Source: Antilocapra americana (taxonomy: Eukaryota; Chordata; Mammalia; Artiodactyla; Antilocapridae). Taken from it: a stretch of DNA of 64,000 nucleotides. The position numbers and the translations under genes are program-made. Below the pieces are notes generated by a model, which saw only the letters and a program-made list of their open reading frames with translations, was not told the origin of the DNA and did not search any database. Location: positions 38,176,912 to 38,240,911 of the forward strand of contig ML660201.1 of NCBI GenBank assembly GCA_007570785.1. The letters run 5' to 3'. The number at the start of each line of letters is the position of its first letter. Positions within the stretch are counted from its first letter, which is position 1. Of the stretch, positions 35,866-46,608 are shown piece after piece.

Positions 35866-36302
35866 ATTTGTTACGGGCTAGTGCTGTGCATCTCCACAGC
35901 CCTCATCACTCCACTGCAATGTGTGCTGGGTCACTAGCTGCAGTGTGTGGACTCCTTTTTATCTTCAGGTATCCTAGCCTCTTCCTCACCTCTGAGCACT
36001 TGCACAGGCTTCCCCTTGGTGTGGAGCCCTCTTACCCACCAACCCTCGCCTTTCCCCCTGATTTCTCATTCCTTTAAATGCCAGCTTAATCCCTTCCTGC
36101 TGCAAACCTCCCCAGGTCCTTGAGACTGGCATCCTCTACTTGCCCTTACACTCAGCACATAATATCATAATCACTCTCACCCTTCGAAGTTAAGCCCTAT
36201 TGAGCCCAGGAACATGGCTGTATCATACATCACACACTAACCGTCAAGAACAAAGCCTGGCATACAATAGACATCCAATAAATATTTCATGAATAAATGA
36301 AG
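35866..36302 (+). mobile_element. L2 LINE 3' end
   Basis: CCTCTGAGCACTTGCACAGG, ATGCCAGCTTAATCCCTTCC, CCTATTGAGCCCAGGAACAT, CAAAGCCTGGCATACAATAG and the tail CATCCAATAAATATTTCATG, AATAAATGAA are the sense L2 3' landmarks in order. Confidence 0.87.
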
Positions 36303-37844
36303 TAAATCAAGTCAGATTAACTTGGCTACTCAGGAAGTTATTCCTTTTCTGGTGAAGGAGATAGTTTGTATCCATGAAGTAAAAGTTCTCCCAGTAACTC
36401 CAAGTTACTCCCAGTTTGCTTGTTAATTCATTGTAGATCAATTATCCAAGTATTTACCAAATTCTCTGCACGAGTTTCTTGTTTTTAAAAAAAAATAGCA
36501 TTTCTGGGCTCACAAATTCCACTATATCACACTATATAGAGTTTGAGTTCTATTTATTTTAACACTCTTCTTTCAAGTCTAATGTCTTTAAATCCGAAAT
36601 ATTTGCTCTGATATTCCTTCACTTTCTTGAGCGTTTTTAGTTCCACAGCACAATGAAGGAAGAAAAACATGGAGACTGGAGAGAAAACATGTAAGTGAAG
36701 TGAAAGCCTTTTTAGAAGGCAAATCAGACACAGCTAGTTCACACACATGAACCCTGGTATTTGCATATCAGTGATGATCATGGATTATTGCCCCATTCTA
36801 TTAGCCTTTTAGGGATTTTGCCTTTACTAAACCTCAGATAACAGCATGCAAATCTGAGTGCACAAGAGGGAATTCTTACTAAGCTTGTATGGGAAGTTTT
36901 TCTCATGCCAGTTTAAACTATCCTCTTGGTTTGCTTATGCAGCAGCAGCTGGGAGCAATACTTCTTTCAAATTATCACAAGATTTAATGGTCTAATGTGT
37001 TCCAAAGACAAGGAGAATTAGTTACACCAGGAAAAAACCAACGAACAAGAGTATGAACCAGTTCTAATCTATTATATTGTACTAATTTTTTTATATTATG
37101 ACTGTTATATAGAGCACATATGTATTCACATGTGTGTACAGATATGTTTTCATTTTATAGGACATTTAATTAACTAATAAATAAATTAACATATATAATG
37201 TATTTTAGAGATAGGTGTATTTTACATTTACTCTTAGAATGTAAGCTCGTTCTTCCTTGGGATATTTTTCTTGACATTTCTGTAATAGATTTCTTTTTAA
37301 ATATTTTAAGGAAAATTTTAAAAAGAACACATTTTTGCTTAGCTGAAGATAGAAAATCTCCAAGGGCTCCATGTTTTAACTGTATGAAATGTTTAAAATG
37401 TTGTACATAAACTAGATAGCATTTTCCCCAAACAAGCATTAGGGGATTCCTTGACAATGCCCATTAGAGCATGCCAACCGACATGTTCCAATATACTTAT
37501 TCCTCAATTCAGCGCTGTTAATCCTTCACATCTTTCTTCTGCAGAGCTTTAAAGTATCCTTTTGAGCAGAGCTCATTACTATGAATTCCAAGTAGATACA
37601 CTGATGCTTATACACTTCAAATTTCTCCCACAATGCAGTTGCTCGAGCGTGTAGCTAGTGGCAGAGCAGTGTGTGCAGCACCCTGGGATACCGCGCTTTC
37701 CGAGCGAGACTGCACCAGAATATACCAGGCAAGCATCTTCACCGTGTCTTTTCTTTTCTGAAACCAATGCAGATCTCAAAAAACCATACTGTTCTGACTA
37801 TAACTCAAGCTGGCTGCAGATACAACTGGGCGATGGCTGTGCTG
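36303..37844. other. Unassigned AT-rich sequence
   Basis: The part 36780-37010 is repeat-free and complex, and the part 37060-37330 is very AT-rich. Open frames near 37170-37460 and 37579-37780 are short and overlap on both strands. Confidence 0.45.
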
Positions 37845-38062
37845 TGCTAAATCACTTTGGTTGTGCCAGACTCCCTGTGACCCCATGGACTGTAGCCCAC
37901 CAGTCCCCTCTGTCCATGGGATTCTCCAGGCAAGAATACTGGAGTGGAATGCCATGCCCTCCTTCAGGGGCTCTTTCCCACCCGGGGATCAAAACCACAT
38001 CTTTTATGTCTCCTGCACTGGCAGGTTGGTTCTTTACCACTAGTGCCACCCAGGGAAGCCCC
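37845..38062 (-). mobile_element. Bov-tA SINE
   Basis: Reverse-complement landmarks: GACTCCCTGTGACCCCATGG, CTCTGTCCATGGGATTCTCC, AGGCAAGAATACTGGAGTGG, GGTTCTTTACCACTAGTGCC and GGGAAGCCCC. Open frames in all directions here are SINE artefacts. Confidence 0.95.
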
Positions 38063-38389
38063 TTGGGTGATGGCAGCTAATATAACTAGTAAACCTATAT
38101 GTTTAAGAACTATACACCATATCCCCTGTGTCCCCAGCCTGTCTCACCTACCTTCCCAAAGATCACTCCCTTCCATCTTTTTAATCATAAAAAGCAAACC
38201 GTATGTCTTTTGTTTAAACATCTGTTTAGACATACAAAATTACAACCTGTTTTCTGGGGTTATCTTATATACAATTCATTAAAGATCACTTGCAGACCGA
38301 TTTTCTCTCAAGGTCTCAGGAGCACGATCTTGAAAGTCTGGTTTTTTAATAGTCAAAAGTAGAATGACTAAGTGTACACAAGGTTTTCA
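38063..38389. other. Unassigned sequence, no gene seen
   Basis: Pyrimidine-rich at 38110-38180, otherwise plain; no repeat recognised. Confidence 0.45.
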
Positions 38390-38462
38390 ATTCGGTTCAG
38401 TTGCTCAGTTGTGTCCAGCTCTTTGCGACCCCATGCACTGTAGCACGCCAGGCTTCCCTGTG
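38390..38462 (-). mobile_element. BovB/Bov-tA 3' end fragment
   Basis: TCGGTTCAGTTGCTCAGTTG, CCAGCTCTTTGCGACCCCAT and GCACGCCAGGCTTCCCTGT are the reverse complement of the last ~70 bp of BovB. Confidence 0.9.
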
Positions 38463-38471
38463 AGGGTCACA

Positions 38472-38682
38472 ACTTACACATCAGACAGCTCTCTGATTCA
38501 AACTCATTTCAGATTTCCTAGCTGTGTGCTGCTCAGCGAGTTCCATAACCTCTCTGTGCCTCAGTTTCTACGTAAATAGGATAGTAGTGATAACAGTACT
38601 TCTGGCTGCAGATCACTGAGATGACTCAATAAACATTTTAAATAGGCTTTTAGCACAGTGTCTGGCACTCTAGCGCTGGCTG
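38472..38682 (+). mobile_element. MIR SINE
   Basis: TCCATAACCTCTCTGTGCCT, CAGTTTCTACGTAAATAGGA, GAGATGACTCAATAAACATT and TTTTAGCACAGTGTCTGGCA are the sense MIR landmarks. Confidence 0.85.
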
Positions 38683-39765
38683 AGCACGTTGAGGTGACTG
38701 AACCTGACCCTGAGAAAAAATACCAAATGCCACCTTATATTCATATAGTAGGCTCTGGGTAATAGCCTTACTCTAACCTGACTGCATTCTGAGCCCTCTG
38801 AGGTTTTGCAAGAAAGATGAAGTCACAATATTTCATCAGTAGGATTTCAATAGTTTTAAGAAAAAAAAAATTATAAGTAGACTGTGGCTGATAGACGAAG
38901 AATAGGAATTTACTGGAAGAATGCTGGGAAAACAATCTGAAGAACCAGGCTCAGAATGAAAGGAACCTGGGAAGATGGGATCCAGGCTCACATCACGCCT
39001 CAGGAATCCCTGGCAAGAGCACCCTGACATCACCCTCCACACGGCCTCCCTGTATCATGTCCCTGTCCCCAGATCCTGGTGATAGCCCTGCTGCCCCCAG
39101 AAAGGGGCTACTGCTGACATACCCCGGCTGCTGCTGGCGAGACTTCCCTGTGGTCATTACTTTTGATGGCTTTAGTAAACCTTCCTATTGGGTTCTGTTC
39201 TTCTTCTGGGAAACCAGACAACTAGGGGATGCATGCTTGAACAGTTTTATGTACACAAGCTACTCAACTGCTCCCACATGACCCAGATCCAAAGCGACTC
39301 TTGCGACCAGCAGTGTCTGGACAGCTGCACTTCCAAGGAATCGTGACATTTCTAGATTACTTGAAAACTCTAGGGTTACCAAAGTACCTCTTGATCCAGT
39401 CAAGACACAGGAAAAAGTTTAAACATTTTAAGATTTTCAAGGAAGTTCTTAACTAGTTGTTGTCTGTTCTGAGAGAGAAGCATAAAATAAGCAGTTTCAC
39501 AGAAATCTCCAATAAACCCAGGAAGAATCTTGGGGTCTAATAGATATTCGTTTTCCCTATGTTTTACTGTCATCCTTTATGAAACTATATTTAATCATGC
39601 TTCCAAAATAATGCTTCTGATGCAGTGAGTATTTTTCTTGACCTGTCTATTTAGAGAGTGACAGGACTCACCCACTGCTATGCTGAGTTCTACAATTCCA
39701 GCAACTGTCATTGGCTTTCTTTACTGAAGATAATCAATGGTTTTGACAGATAGAAAGGAGAGGAT
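38683..39765. other. Unassigned sequence, no gene seen
   Basis: A short A-run near 38861-38870. No recognised repeat or protein motif. Confidence 0.45.
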
Positions 39766-39780
39766 ACCATGGCATATTTT

Positions 39781-40477
39781 TTTTATTGTTTTTGCCATAC
39801 AATGACATGATATCACCATGGGTTTACATATGCTTCCCCTCCAGAACCCCCCCCCCTCCCCCCCCCCCCCCCCCCCCGGGAAATCTCGCTGCACCAGCGC
39901 CGAGCGTCAATCCTGGGCTAGCGATTGATTAGACATATGATAATTAACATGTTTCAATGCCATTGTCCCATATCATCCCACCCTTACCCTCATCCACAAA
40001 GTCCACGAGTCTACTCTATACATCTGCGTTCCTTTTGCTGTCTCGCATGTTGGGTTCTCGTTACCGTCTTTCTAAATTCCATATATATGCGTTAATATAC
40101 TGTATTGTTGTTTTTGCTTCTGGCTTACTTCACTCTGGATAATGGGCTCCAGTTTCATCCATCTGAGTAGAATTGCTTCAAATGAATTTTTTTTTAATGC
40201 TGAGTAATATTCCATTGTGTATATGTACCACAGCTTTCTTATCCATTTGTCAGTTGATGGGCATCTAGGTTGCTTCCATGTCCTGGCTATTGTAAACAAT
40301 TCTAACACCATACACAATGATAAACTCAAAATGGATCAAAGATCTAAGCATAAGACCAGAAACTATAAAACTCCTAGAGGATAACATAGGCAAAACACTC
40401 TGCCATAACCCAAAGCGGGATATTCCATGACCCACCTCCCAGAATATTGGAAATAAAAACACAAATAAACAAATGGG
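39781..40477 (-). mobile_element. Young L1 insertion with 5' inversion and perfect 15-bp TSD
   Basis: ACCATGGCATATTTT flanks both ends (39766-39780 and 40478-40492) without mismatch. From the left, L1 3' UTR and ORF2 end run on the minus strand to about 40300 (TTACTTCACTCTGGATAATG, GGCATCTAGGTTGCTTCCAT). Then an inverted plus-strand segment (40301-40477) matches 28709-28890 of the L1 at 27.6 kb with few differences. The intervening ~560 bp of L1 are deleted. This is the expected structure of a twin-primed insertion. Confidence 0.96.
39847..39877. repeat. C10-T-C20 homopolymer tract
   Basis: Ten C, one T, then twenty C. It sits where the minus-strand copy of the L1 3' UTR G-rich tract should be and has lost the spaced-triplet pattern still seen at 29872-29902. 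It could be slippage or an assembly error. Confidence 0.95.
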
Positions 40478-40492
40478 ACCATGGCATATTTT

Positions 40493-41860
40493 GATGCATC
40501 TTGACAGGATGTTTCAGAGAGGCTTTCCCTGTCAGGTTCTTCTCTTTGATTTGTTTCTACCCAGGAATCCAAGGAAAGTTCTTAGGGTCTTTAATACACA
40601 AACCCCCAAACATAAACAACAATGGATACCTAGAACTTGTCTGTTTTTCATCCACTGAAACATTTTCTATTTTATCTCTTCATTTTAACCTGGTATGGTT
40701 CCAGCAGAGTTTTAAAATGTGCAAGATTCATATGGACTTGGGCACATGTTTCCTTGGCAGTAAGAAAATGCTTGGGTTGACAGCTATGTCACCACCACAC
40801 TTTATTCTTGATTCTCTTATATGATTCCAAGTTATTTTAAAACTATTAATAGATATTATAAATTATTTAAATTACCTGACCTTAATAGAGAATTAAACAA
40901 CACAGGACATTTTCATTAAATTCATTGCATATACTCAGAATTTGCATCATTAATGCTAAGTAAGTAAAAATATTATTTTCTAGAACCTGCTATTACATGA
41001 AAGACTTTTTAAAGAGAGGTAAAGATGAGAGTCATATTTTTATCTCATTCACACTTAAGCTGCTCTCTCTCCTCATAGCAGAAAATAGTCTGCTGTGCTA
41101 AATAATTTGAAAAACTGTTTTGTTAATAGGTAATTAAAATGTGTGGCTAATGGGCCTCCCGAGACTTTAAGCTAAAGCTATTTGCTGTCACTTAAATGAC
41201 TTCCTCGGCTCAGGCAATTGCCAATCCAGGGGAAAGACCCTGAAACTGTATCCATGAGCAGGCAGAACTTCAAGGCCTGTGACTATCCTCCAAATTGGGT
41301 AAACTGGGCTCCTGGGTGAGACAGAAGGACCTTCAAGCCATAGCAGGAACTTCAACTTCTTTGAGCTTTACCATGAATACAAGTCAATGCAAAATATATA
41401 CAACACACACAGAGAGAAACAGAATGACTTCCCAAGACCACAGGCATCACTTCTAGTCTTTGCAAGGGGTTTATTGCCCAGCTGGGTTGATGGAGTACCT
41501 CAGCTTCCTTTCTTAACACCTCCTGACAACTTGCCTGATGTCTCAGAGAGTTTCTTAAAATATTCTTAAACCTTTGGCATCCCTTCCTGCCCTGGGCCTC
41601 ATGCATAAAACATTTATCCACTCAGCAGCTTTGGCAGAAAGGAAAAGCCAAGTTCCATCCATCAACGTCAAGGGCTGAATTACCCAGTGATTGCAGATCC
41701 TTTAATAACTCTGCTTCTTTATGACGACATTGGTAAAGAGTCCAATACTGACAGCATCGGTTCTTTTTTGGTAAGCCTTCCTTTTTTTTCACCACTGCTG
41801 TGTGACAACAATGAGTGGCCAGGGTGATCCTGACTGTGGTGTGTTTCCACCTGCAATCTG
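40493..41860. other. Unassigned sequence; conserved-element-like stretch at 40830-41235
   Basis: The part 40830-41235 is repeat-free, AT-rich and complex, with TTAATAG and TAATTAAA cores and a tail AATGACTTCCTCGGCTCAGG. Short open frames at 41352-41621 overlap on both strands and show no motif. Confidence 0.4.
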
Positions 41861-42460
41861 TAATAGTTTCCTAGGGCCGCTGTAACAAAGTACTATAGAT
41901 GGAGTAGTAACGATGGGAAGACATCATCTCTCAGTTCTGGAGGCTAAAAGTTTGAGATCAGGTTTTGGTAGGTTTGGTTACTTCTGAGGGCTGAAAAAGA
42001 GAGGGAGAGCGTGTTCCAAGTCTCTCACCTAGCTCCTGGTGGTTTGCAAGTAATCTTTGACTTTCCTTGGCTTATAGAAGCATCACCCTTATCTCTGCCC
42101 TCATCTTCATGTGCCATTCTCCCTGTGTGTGTGACTTCCAAATTTCCCCTTCTTACAAGGTCATCAGTTCTATTGGATTAGGGACCCACCAGTATGGCTT
42201 CCCAAGTGGTACTAGTGGTAAACAACCTGCCTGCCAATGCAGGAGATGTCAGAGACATGGGTTTACTCCCTGGGTCGGGAAGATCCCCTGGCTATAGTCT
42301 ATAGGGTTGCAAAGAGTTAGACAACATGGAAGCAACTTAGCATGTAGACATGTACACCAACATGACCTCAACGAATTACATCTACAATGATCTGATCTTC
42401 AAAGGTCACATTCTGAGATGCTGGGCTTTAACAAATAAAACTTGGGAGGTAACAAATTCA
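41861..42460 (-). mobile_element. MLT1-like (MaLR) solo LTR, interrupted by a SINE
   Basis: Antisense landmarks run in order: GTTTCCTAGGGCCGCTGTAA, TCTCTCAGTTCTGGAGGCTA, CTAGCTCCTGGTGGTTTGCA, CTTATAGAAGCATCACCCTT, TCATGTGCCATTCTCCCTGT, CATCAGTTCTATTGGATTAG, then after the SINE ACATGACCTCAACGAATTAC and GGTCACATTCTGAGATGCTG. It appears to belong to the same broad LTR group as the element at 15726, in the opposite orientation. Confidence 0.75.
42196..42345 (+). mobile_element. Bov-tA SINE nested in the LTR, internally deleted
   Basis: GGCTTCCCAAGTGGTACTAG, CTGCCTGCCAATGCAGGAGA and GGTCGGGAAGATCCCCTGGC jump directly to CTATAGTCTATAGGGTTGCA, so about 60 bp of the body is missing. It separates two adjoining parts of the LTR, so it is younger than the LTR. 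Confidence 0.92.
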
Positions 42461-42757
42461 TCTTAGAATCTTTACAGCTTTTCCAAAGTCTTTTTTTTTC
42501 CCCCAATGTGCATTTACTCTTCCTGTTGGTTGCGTGAAGATCAACCAAATCTACTCATAAAAGACTAATAATCATTTGTTTTTTGTACAAGGGCCAAATA
42601 AAGCCTGGACTTCATATACCATCTGATTCACTTTCTGTATGAAACAATTCACTATTATGCTGTTTTGTGAGGCTAAAGAGAAAAAGCAATTTTGGTAGAA
42701 ACTGAAGTCAATGCTATTGACATTTTATGAGTCAGTCGGTTCAGTCGCTCAGTCATG

Positions 42758-45265
42758 TCCAACTCTTTGTGACCCCATGGACTACAGCATGCCAGGCCTC
42801 CCTGTCCATCACCAACTCCCACAGTTTACTCAAATTCATGTCCACTGAGTCGGTGATGCCATCCAACCACTTCATCCTCTGTCGCCCCCTTCCCCTCCCA
42901 CCTTCAATCCTTCCCAGCATCAGGGTCTTTTCAAATGAGTCAGCTCTTTGCATCAGGTGGCCAGAGTATTGGAGTTTCAGCTTCAACATCAGTCCTTCCA
43001 ATGAACACCCAGGACTGATCTCCTTTAGGATGGAATCTCCTTGCAGTCCAAGGGACTCTCAAGAGTCTTCTCCAACACCACAGTTCAAAAGCATCAATTC
43101 TTCTGTGCTCAGCTTTCTTTATAGTCCAACTCACACATCCATGCATAACTACTGGAAAAACCATATCCTTGACTAGACGGACCTTTGTTACCAAAGTAAT
43201 GTCTCTGCTTTTTAATATGCTGTATAGGTTGATAATAACTTTTCTTCAAAGGAGCAAGCATATTTTTATTTCATGGCCACAGTCACCATCTACAGTGATT
43301 TAAGAGCCCCCCCAAAAAAGTCTGACACTGTTTCTACTGTTTCTCCATCTATTTGCCATGAAGTATTGGGACCAGATGCCATGATCTTTGTTTTCTGAAT
43401 ATTGAGCTTTGAGCTTTAAGCCAACATTTTCACTCTCTTCTTTCACTTTCATCAAGAGGCTCTTTAGTTCTTCCTCACTTTCTGATATAAAGGTGGTGTC
43501 ATCTGCGTATGAAGTTATTGTTATTTCTTGCGGCAATCTTGATTCCAGCTTGTACTTCACCCAGCCCAGGGTTTCTCATGATGTAACCTGCATATAAGTT
43601 AAACAAGCAGGGTGACAATATACAGGCTTGACGTACTCCTTTTCCTATTTGGAACCAGTGTGTTATTCCATGTCCAGTTCTAACTGTTGCTTCCTGACCT
43701 GCACACAGATTTCTCAGGAGGCAGGTCAGGTGATCTGCTATTCCTATCTCTTTCAGAATTTTTCAGTTTTTAGTGATCCGCAGTCAAAGGCTTTGGCATA
43801 GTCAATAAAGCAGAAATAGATGTTTTTCTGGAACTCTCTTGAATTTTCAATGATCCAGAAGATGTTGGCAATTTGATCTCTGGTTCCTCTGCCTTTTCTA
43901 AAACCAGCTTGAACACCTGGAAGTTCACAGTTCATGTATTGTTGAAGCCTGGATTGGAGAATTTTGAGCATTACTTTACTAGTGTGTGAGATGAGTACAA
44001 TTGCGTTGTAGTTTGAACATTCTTTAGCATTGCCTTTCTTTGGGACTGGAATGAAAACTGACCTTTTCCAGTCCTGTGGCCACTGTTGAGTTTTCCAAAT
44101 TTGCTGGCATATTGAGTGCAGCATTTTCACAGCATCATCTTTTAGGATTTGAAATAGCACAACTGGAATTCCATCACCTCCACTAGCTTTGTTCTTAGTG
44201 ATGCTTCCTAAGGCCCAGTTGACTTCACATTCGAGGATGTCTGGCTCTAGGTGAGTGATCACACCATCATGATTATCTGGGTCATGAAGATCTTTTTTGT
44301 ACAATTCTATGTATTCTTGCCACCTCTTCTTAATATCTTCTGCTTCTGTTAGGTCCCTACCATTTCTGTCCTTTATTAAGCCTATCTTTGCATTAAATGT
44401 TCCCTTTGTATCTCTAATTTTCTTCAAGATATCTCCAGTCTTTCCCATTCTATTGTTTCCCTCTATTTGCACGGATCACTGAGGAAGGCTTTCTTATCTC
44501 TCCTTGTTATTCTTTGGAACTCTGCATTTAAATGGATATATCTTTCCTTTTCTGCTTTGCTTTTTGCTTCTCTCCTTTTCACAGCTATTTGTAAGGCCTC
44601 CTCAGATAGCCATTTTGCTTTTTTGCATTTCTTTTTCTTGGGGATGGTCTTGTCTCCTGTATAATGTTACAAACCTCTGTCCATAGTTCATCAGGCACTG
44701 TGTCTATCAGATCTAGTCCCTTAAATCTATTTGTCACTTCCACTGTATGATCATAAGGGATTTGATTTAGGTCATACCTGAATGGTCTAGTGGTTTTCCT
44801 TACTTTCTTCAATTTAAGTCTGAATTTGGCAATAAGGAGTTCATGATCTGAGCCTTGGTCAGCTTCCGGTCTTGTTTTTGCTGACTGTATGCTATGACCA
44901 GTGCATTCTCTTAGTAGAACCCTATTAGCCTTTGCCCTGCTTCATTTTGTACTCCAAGGCCAAATTTGCCTGTTACTCCAGGTGTTTCTTGACCTCCTAC
45001 TTTTGCATTCCAGTCCCTATAATGAAAAGGACATCTTTTGGGGGTGTTAATTCAAGAAGGTCTTGTAGGTCTTCATAGAACCATTCAACTTCAGCTTCCT
45101 CAACATTACTGGTCAGGGCATAGACTTGAAATACCGTAATATTGAATTGTTTGCCTTAGAAACGAATGGAGATCATTCTGTCATTTTTGAGACTGCATCC
45201 AAGTACTGCATTTCAGACTCTTGTTGACTATGATGGCTACACCATTTCTTTTAAGGGATTCCTGT
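42758..45265 (-). pseudogene. BovB endonuclease/reverse transcriptase remnant
   Basis: Read on the minus strand, the remnant begins near 45265 with the apurinic-type endonuclease, whose SDHELL motif (TCAGATCATGAACTC) lies near 44839-44853. A linker follows (VRKTTRPFRYDLNQIPYDHT, 44750-44812), then a 239-codon open block (43753-44472) with GWxDP-like acidic linker, WPQDWKRS, SVFIPVPKKGNAKECSNY, GVQAGFRKGRGTRDQIAN and FIDYAKAFD. The catalytic YADD is at 43498-43509, and the C-terminal [17 protein letters not shown] segment is at 42900-42960. Frameshifts separate the blocks, and the AKAFD block runs into GSLKTEKF out of frame. The parallel plus-strand remnant at 1-1607 shares most motifs. Not functional. 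Confidence 0.93.
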
Positions 45266-45275
45266 GCTTCACTGG

Positions 45276-45440
45276 AGCAGCTGTGAATAGATATCCCACG
45301 TCCAAGGTCAGGAGCAGCAGCTGTGCTTCCCTGGACTGGCAGTGTGGAGATACCCAAATCCAAGGTCAGAGAAACCCCGGTAAGACAGTAGGCACTGGAG
45401 CAGCTGTGAGGAGATACCCCATGTCCAATGGCAAAGGAGA
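45276..45440 (+). repeat. Tandem-like units in the BovB 5' region
   Basis: The unit GAGCAGCTGTGA, then an AGATATCCC or AGATACCCC block and TCCAAGGTCAG, recurs at about 45273, 45330 (partial) and 45397. Such internal repeats are typical of the BovB 5' region. The long minus-strand open frames at 45454-45989 are antisense artefacts of this region. Confidence 0.7.
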
Positions 45441-46608
45441 AGCCCTAGCAAGACTACAGGAGGGGTGAATTCACATTTAGAATCAAACCCCATTCCCGCC
45501 AGAGACACTCAGAGACCTTGTGCACACCAGGACCCAGGGACCCCACAAGACTGAGACAGAACTGTGTTTGAGTATCTCCTGTGGAGGTACAGGTTGGTGG
45601 TGGACTGCCGCAGGGGCAGGGGCTCTGGGTGTGGGTATGGCATAAGCCCTCTTGGAGGAGGTGTCCATTAACCCCACCATACAGCTGCCAGAACTTACAC
45701 AGAACTGGGAAATAGTCTCTTGGAGAGCAGAACAGAACCTTGTGCACCAGGACCCAGGAAAAAGGAGTAGTGATCCCACAGGACACTGTCCAGGACTTGC
45801 CTGTGGGTGTCCAGGAGTCTCTGGCAAAGGTGAGGGCCAGTGGTGGCCTGCTGCAGGGTTGGGAGCATGGACTATATAGCAGCACATGCATGGGATCTTT
45901 TGAGGGAGATCACCATTATCTTCATTACCTGCACCCAGGGAGTTTGGCCCCAGGTAAATAGCAAGGAAGGAACACAGCTCCACAGTCAACAGAAAATTGT
46001 ATTAAAGATTTACTGAGCATGGCCCCGCCCATCAGAACAAGACCCAGTATCCCCCTCAGTCTATCCCATCAGGAAGCTTTCATAAGCCTCTTACCCTTCT
46101 CCATCAGAAGGCAGACACACTGAAAACCACAATCACAGAAAAATAACCAACCTAATCACATGGCCCACAGCCTTGTCTAACTCAATGAATCTATGAGCCA
46201 TGCCGTGTAGGGCCACCCAAGACGGATGGGTCATGATGGAGAGTTCTGACAGAATGTGGTCCACTGGAGAAGGGAATGGAAAACCACTTCAGTATTCCTG
46301 CCTTGAGAACCTCATGAACAGTATGAAAAGGCAAAAAGATAGGACACTGAAAGATGAACTTCCCAGGCTGGTAGGTGCCCAATATGCTACTGGAGATCAG
46401 TGGAGAAATAACTCCAGAAAGAATGAAGAGATGGAGCCAAAGCAAAAACAATACCCAGCTGTGGATGGGACTGGTGATGGAAGCAAGGTCCGAAACTATA
46501 AAGAGCAATATTGCATAGGAGTGTTAGGTCACAGGAGATGGCAACAGTGAAGGTCAACATTTTAGCAATCAGCAAACTAAAATGGACTGGAATGGGTGAA
46601 TTTTATGA

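Larger units (their letters stand above)
42728..46604 (-). mobile_element. Near-complete BovB LINE with inverted 5' part
   Basis: From 42728 to about 45267 BovB runs on the minus strand, 3' end first, through reverse transcriptase to the endonuclease domain. From about 45268 to 46604 the BovB 5' region runs on the plus strand (GAGCAGCTGTGAATAGATAT near 45276, GCATGGCCCCGCCCATCAGA at 46017, TGCCGTGTAGGGCCACCCAA at 46201, GGACTGGAATGGGTGAATTT at 46583). The two pieces abut in BovB coordinates apart from about 35 bp. ATTTTATGA occurs at both edges (42722-42730 and 46600-46608). Confidence 0.92.

Noticed and set aside
45454..45989. Minus-strand open frames of 145 and 168 codons
   Set aside because: They are antisense to the BovB 5' region, which runs on the plus strand here.
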